This document shows, in pieces, positions 59,911-64,000 of a stretch of DNA of 64,000 nt. The notes beneath the pieces were generated by a model. It was not told where the DNA came from, did not search any database, and saw nothing but the letters and a program-made list of their open reading frames with translations. The stretch's first letter is position 1. Each line of letters opens with the position of its first letter. Made by a program: the position numbers and the translations under genes. This stretch comes from Ficedula albicollis. Its lineage: Eukaryota > Chordata > Aves > Passeriformes > Muscicapidae. The stretch lies in the NCBI RefSeq assembly GCF_000247815.1, contig NC_021684.1:14508558-14572557 (forward strand), written 5' to 3'.

Positions 59911-62753
59911 TGCTTGCTTGGAAGTGTTGGCCAAGCAGCTGTTCATGCCTCCTATTTAGCATGAATGGAAGACATAGCCCTGATTAAAAATGGTAGGTAG
60001 CAGCTGCACAGCCTGGGCTAAGGATTACCAGATGGTTAACTCTGATTGACTTGTCTCCATGGAGCTCAGTGGGGAGGGAGGAATGGAATATCTGAAATGT
60101 GATGAACATGCTAGGTACACAATTTTTTTATAATGAATGTGCCAGATTTGTTTACATGCTTCTTGAATAAAATATGGCTGCTAGTTTGACTTAAGACAGA
60201 CATCTTTAGTACATGCTATGTTGCAAAACCTTGCTCTTTTGATTGTAGGTGTGATGATTCCCCCTCATCTCTCCCCCCCCACACCCCGGTGCTGTGATAC
60301 AGCATAAAATAATTGGTTGACAGAATGTTGATTCTGCAGCACGGGGAGGATTTGCACAGATGGGAGTCAAAATATGTCTCCTTGCCTTATGCTAATGCCA
60401 CCACAAAGGTTAGGGAGAAGTTCAGAACTGAATGTGGAATCCTTGTGCTGCTTTAGCTGTTGCAAAGTGTTTAAAGTCAGTACCTGGAGGAAGAAGATCT
60501 GGATCCAAATGCTCTGTGTGTCTGTTCCCTCTGTTTTACAGCAAAAGGGTACCAGCACTTGCTACATATTCATCATATTATGGTGCCTTGTGTGGCTGCT
60601 TTTCCTTGACATATGCCCATAGTGGCCAAAGTGGGATTTTTTTCCTACCCTGGAAAGGGCTAGAAATCACAGATATCTCAAAAATTACTGTGGCAAGAGG
60701 ATGATGCATCAACGTGATTCCAAACAGCATTTTCTTGAGGGGCTTGGCCACATTTCTCACAAATGGCAAACAATTGTCCCTTGTTTAAATGACATGTTCT
60801 GTAGAGGCTGTAGCTATGTGCAGGGTAGTGAATTCCTCATAAGACCCGCCTTTGGGGTGGTGGGATATAGTGGGAATTGGTCAGTGGAGAGCCAGAATGA
60901 CTCACCCACCTCTTCTGGACAGTCTCTGGGAAGTAGCAGCCCCGTGACTTGGTTTCCCTTCCCCTCCCTTTGATCTCAACTCCTTTTGCTTGGGCAGCAG
61001 CTCTCAGTGTGTTTTTGGAGAAGTCCTGGAGCAGTGGCACCCTCAAGGCCATGGGTTTTGTGGGCAAACAGTCCCTCACACTTCAGATTTTAGTTTCACG
61101 TGACTTGCACAGGAGATGAAGAATTGCAGGTAACTAACAATAGAGGCCAGTAATTTGGAAAGTAATATTTTGGCATGTATTCAGGAAAAAAAATAAAATT
61201 ATAACAGCAAATAATTTAGAAATGCCAAGATAAATACCATGTTTGAGGGAATGTGTTGCCTCCAGCTGTGGGGAGTGGGAGACATTGATCGTGTGTTTCT
61301 TTATCCTCTGTGTTGAACATTTTTACTTTGTGTTTGCATTACTTTTTAAAAGCAAAGTACAAATATGTCAAAAAGATGGAGCTGCCGGTTGTGCCAACTC
61401 ATTTCCTCACATTTGAGTATGAATGGAATTGTGATGCCGATTTTCCTTCATAAATGCTTTTTACCTAGAAAACATTACTCCTGAACCTGTGACACTTAGT
61501 ACTCTATTATTGGTCTCACCTGAATGTTGTCACTATATACAAACACAAATAAAATGCTAGTTCAAGCTACTGATATTGATAAGCAAATATGGGTTGATTT
61601 ATGTGGTTGATTTTTTTTTATTTTATTTTGGCAACATCAGAGCCTCCCTCCTCCTTCCCTAAATACAGAACCAAACCAAGATGCCATCTGATTTTTTGAA
61701 AGTGGTGGAGTCTTAAAAGCAATAATTTAAAGTCTCATTATATTCAAACAATAGTGCCAAAGAGGAGAGGTTGGGCTGGGGATGGTGGTCACAACCTCTG
61801 CCTCTTCGTGGGATAAAATGTTTTTCTGTGGGTTTCATGATCCTGGTGTAAGGAGCATCCTGGCTCCAGAGGCACCACAGTATTTCCTACATGTTTCAAG
61901 TGCAGAAGAAAAAGCTTCTGAGGAAAACAAACCTGCTTTTCCTAGGCTGAGCATGAAGACTGCGAAGTTTGTGGTGGGTTTTGTAAGGGCTTTTGGTGTC
62001 CCCTTGGGAATTTGAGCCATTTGGATGCTGGAATGTGGTGGACACCCACGCCTGGCTCTCTCGAGATAGCAGGGTGGTTGTCAGGTGTCCTTGTATTTCC
62101 TTTCTCCTGCATGCTGCTAGAAGTCTGATTTCTGAGGAAGACTCATCTTCAGCATGGTCTGCTTCTCAATGTACAACAAACTGGATTAATCTTAAGTCTC
62201 ATGGGCTAGGTAATAATGAAGTTGATAAATCTGTTAGCAGCCACACTGAAAAGGCTGAAATATTCTGCATTTGTGGAGGTTAAGCACTATTTGTGAAAAC
62301 ACACATTTATGGTTGGCCCACACCTTGTAAAAACAGCAAAAGAGGTGGCCGAGGAGAACTGTCCTCCCTGGTGTTGGATTTTAAATTTTCTGATAGCAGG
62401 GAAAGGTACCGAAAAGTGCTGGTGTGATGGGAAACTGCTGTACAAGAGGGAGACAAAAGGTTTTTCAGGTGTAATGGGCACACTTAAAAATAACTCTGCT
62501 GTTTAGATGCATGAAGGGGAGAACAGCTGTTTGAGCTAATGAGCCAGCTTGGTGTGGCTGCAGGCACCCTGCAGACAACTGCAGCCTTTGGGAGCACAAA
62601 GCTCCTCTGCCAGCTTGGAGGGAAGAGGAGAAGCAAAGGCAGTTTTGTGAGAAAAGAAGGGAATTGATGAGAGGTGCTGGTGCTGTGCTGCCTCAGCAGC
62701 ATGAGACTTCAGTGATCCTCGTGCTGCTTCCAGTGCTCTGAGAGCCAGGAGGA
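59911..62753. other. Unique noncoding DNA, no gene seen
   Basis: About 2.8 kb with no recognised exon, RNA gene or transposon. A C9 run lies near 60273. The region 61140-61640 is AT-rich with T and A runs. Open frames near 60374-60973 and 61782-62283 lack domains. Confidence 0.5.
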
Positions 62754-63556
62754 GGGATGGGATGGGATGGGATGGGATGGGATGGGATGGGATGGGATGG
62801 GATGGGATGGGATGGGATGGGATGGGATGGGATGGGATGGGATGGGATGGGATGGGATGGGATGGGATGGGATGGGATGGGATGGGATGGGATGGGATGG
62901 GATGGGATGGGATGGGATGGGATGGGATGGGATGGGATGGGATGGGATGGGATGGGATGGGATGGGATGGGATGGGATGGGATGGGATGGGATGGGATGG
63001 GATGGGATGGGATGGGATGGGATGGGATGGGATGGGATGGGATGGGATGGGATGGGATGGGATGGGATGGGATGGGATGGGATGGGATGGGATGGGATGG
63101 GATGGGATGGGATGGGATGGGATGGGATGGGATGGGATGGGATGGGATGGGATGGGATGGGATGGGATGGGATGGGATGGGATGGGATGGGATGGGATGG
63201 GATGGGATGGGATGGGATGGGATGGGATGGGATGGGATGGGATGGGATGGGATGGGATGGGATGGGATGGGATGGGATGGGATGGGATGGGATGGGATGG
63301 GATGGGATGGGATGGGATGGGATGGGATGGGATGGGATGGGATGGGATGGGATGGGATGGGATGGGATGGGATGGGATGGGATGGGATGGGATGGGATGG
63401 GATGGGATGGGATGGGATGGGATGGGATGGGATGGGATGGGATGGGATGGGATGGGATGGGATGGGATGGGATGGGATGGGATGGGATGGGATGGGATGG
63501 GATGGGATGGGATGGGATGGGATGGGATGGGATGGGATGGGATGGGATGGGATGGG
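62754..63556 (+). repeat. (GGGAT)n pentamer satellite-like array, about 160 units
   Basis: The unit GGGAT repeats without any visible error for 803 bases. The array then ends in GGGGCCC. GGG runs every 5 bases with 2-base AT loops are well suited to G-quadruplex formation on the + strand. The pentamer leaves frames open on both strands, so five-residue-periodic peptides appear (MGWDG type on +, IPSHP type on -). These are translation artefacts of the repeat and not proteins. Confidence 0.98.
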
Positions 63557-64000
63557 GCCCTGGTTGTCACAGCTGGGCATTCCTTGTGTGGCCACCACCA
63601 TGTTCTAGGGGGCTGTCTCAGAGTGTGGGGCATGGGAAGAGAAAAATCTGCCCTCACACATGAGGGTAATCTCTGCCTCAGTGATGCTTGGCAAAGCCAC
63701 GTGTGAAACAGTCTTCACGTCTCACTGAAAAAAGGCAAGACTGCCAAAATTTTGTCTGTTTTGAGTCAGGAAGGAATGTTTAAATCTTGAAAGTCTGTTT
63801 GCCTTGAAAAATATACCAACACCCTAAAACTCAGATCTGGTCAACTGAAGTACTTTGATTTTGATGCGTTACGCTGTCTTTTCCATGTGTGTATAAATTT
63901 TGTAACACAGTATTTTTCAAGCAAAACTGTTCATTTTGAAAACTCAGAGTAAGGATTTTGACAATGTAATAAATTTCTGTAGAGAACATGTCATCCTTCC
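63557..64000. other. Unique noncoding DNA to window end
   Basis: About 440 bases of ordinary sequence, AT-leaning after 63720. No exon, RNA gene or transposon is recognised. Confidence 0.5.

Noticed and set aside
62536..63706. MGWDG and IPSHP five-residue repeat proteins
   Set aside because: A pentanucleotide keeps frames open on both strands with five-residue periodicity. There is no independent sign of coding.

Overview
The window looks like nuclear DNA of a bird. It contains several 3'-end fragments of CR1 LINEs with the typical avian CR1 end (rows of ATTCTATGATTCTGTGATT-like sequence, seen in reverse complement at 3938 and 11071). It has few other transposons, no operon-like gene packing, and a single strong CpG island. 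I did not recognise any protein-coding exon, tRNA, rRNA or other RNA gene. Nearly every open frame here is short, lacks a recognisable domain, or arises from a simple repeat. The window is best read as intergenic or intronic sequence around one CpG-island promoter.

Layout. Positions 1-34 kb are mostly unique noncoding DNA. They are punctuated by a GGGAAA hexamer array (1958-2243), a GGGATA hexamer array (8901-9178), CR1 fragments (about 1408, 3938, 11071, 25229 and 33128) and many two-copy tandem duplications. Two small CpG-dense pockets lie near 12.8 kb and 22.1 kb. A CpG island spans about 34050-35960 and is split by a 920-base pure C tract (34516-35435). Positions 36-64 kb are again unique noncoding DNA with further tandem duplications. 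These include a 1518-bp-period near-perfect duplication (51357-54338), a T-C-T homopolymer block (59747-59827) and an 803-bp perfect GGGAT pentamer array (62754-63556).

What stands out. (1) Three perfect or near-perfect arrays have units GGGAAA, GGGATA and GGGAT. They are one-step variants of one another, all with the G-rich strand on +, and all suited to forming G-quadruplexes. (2) There are about fifteen head-to-tail, two-copy duplications with periods from 23 to 1518 bp in 64 kb, most of them nearly identical between copies. (3) The large duplication copies enhancer-like sequence, and its edges sit on a palindromic pair of octamer half-sites. (4) The + strand appears A/C-leaning on the left and T/G-leaning to the right of the CpG island, which would fit transcription running rightward from the island. 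No new gene system can be supported from the sequence alone. The unusual signal is repeat biology and possible assembly artefact, not a protein system.
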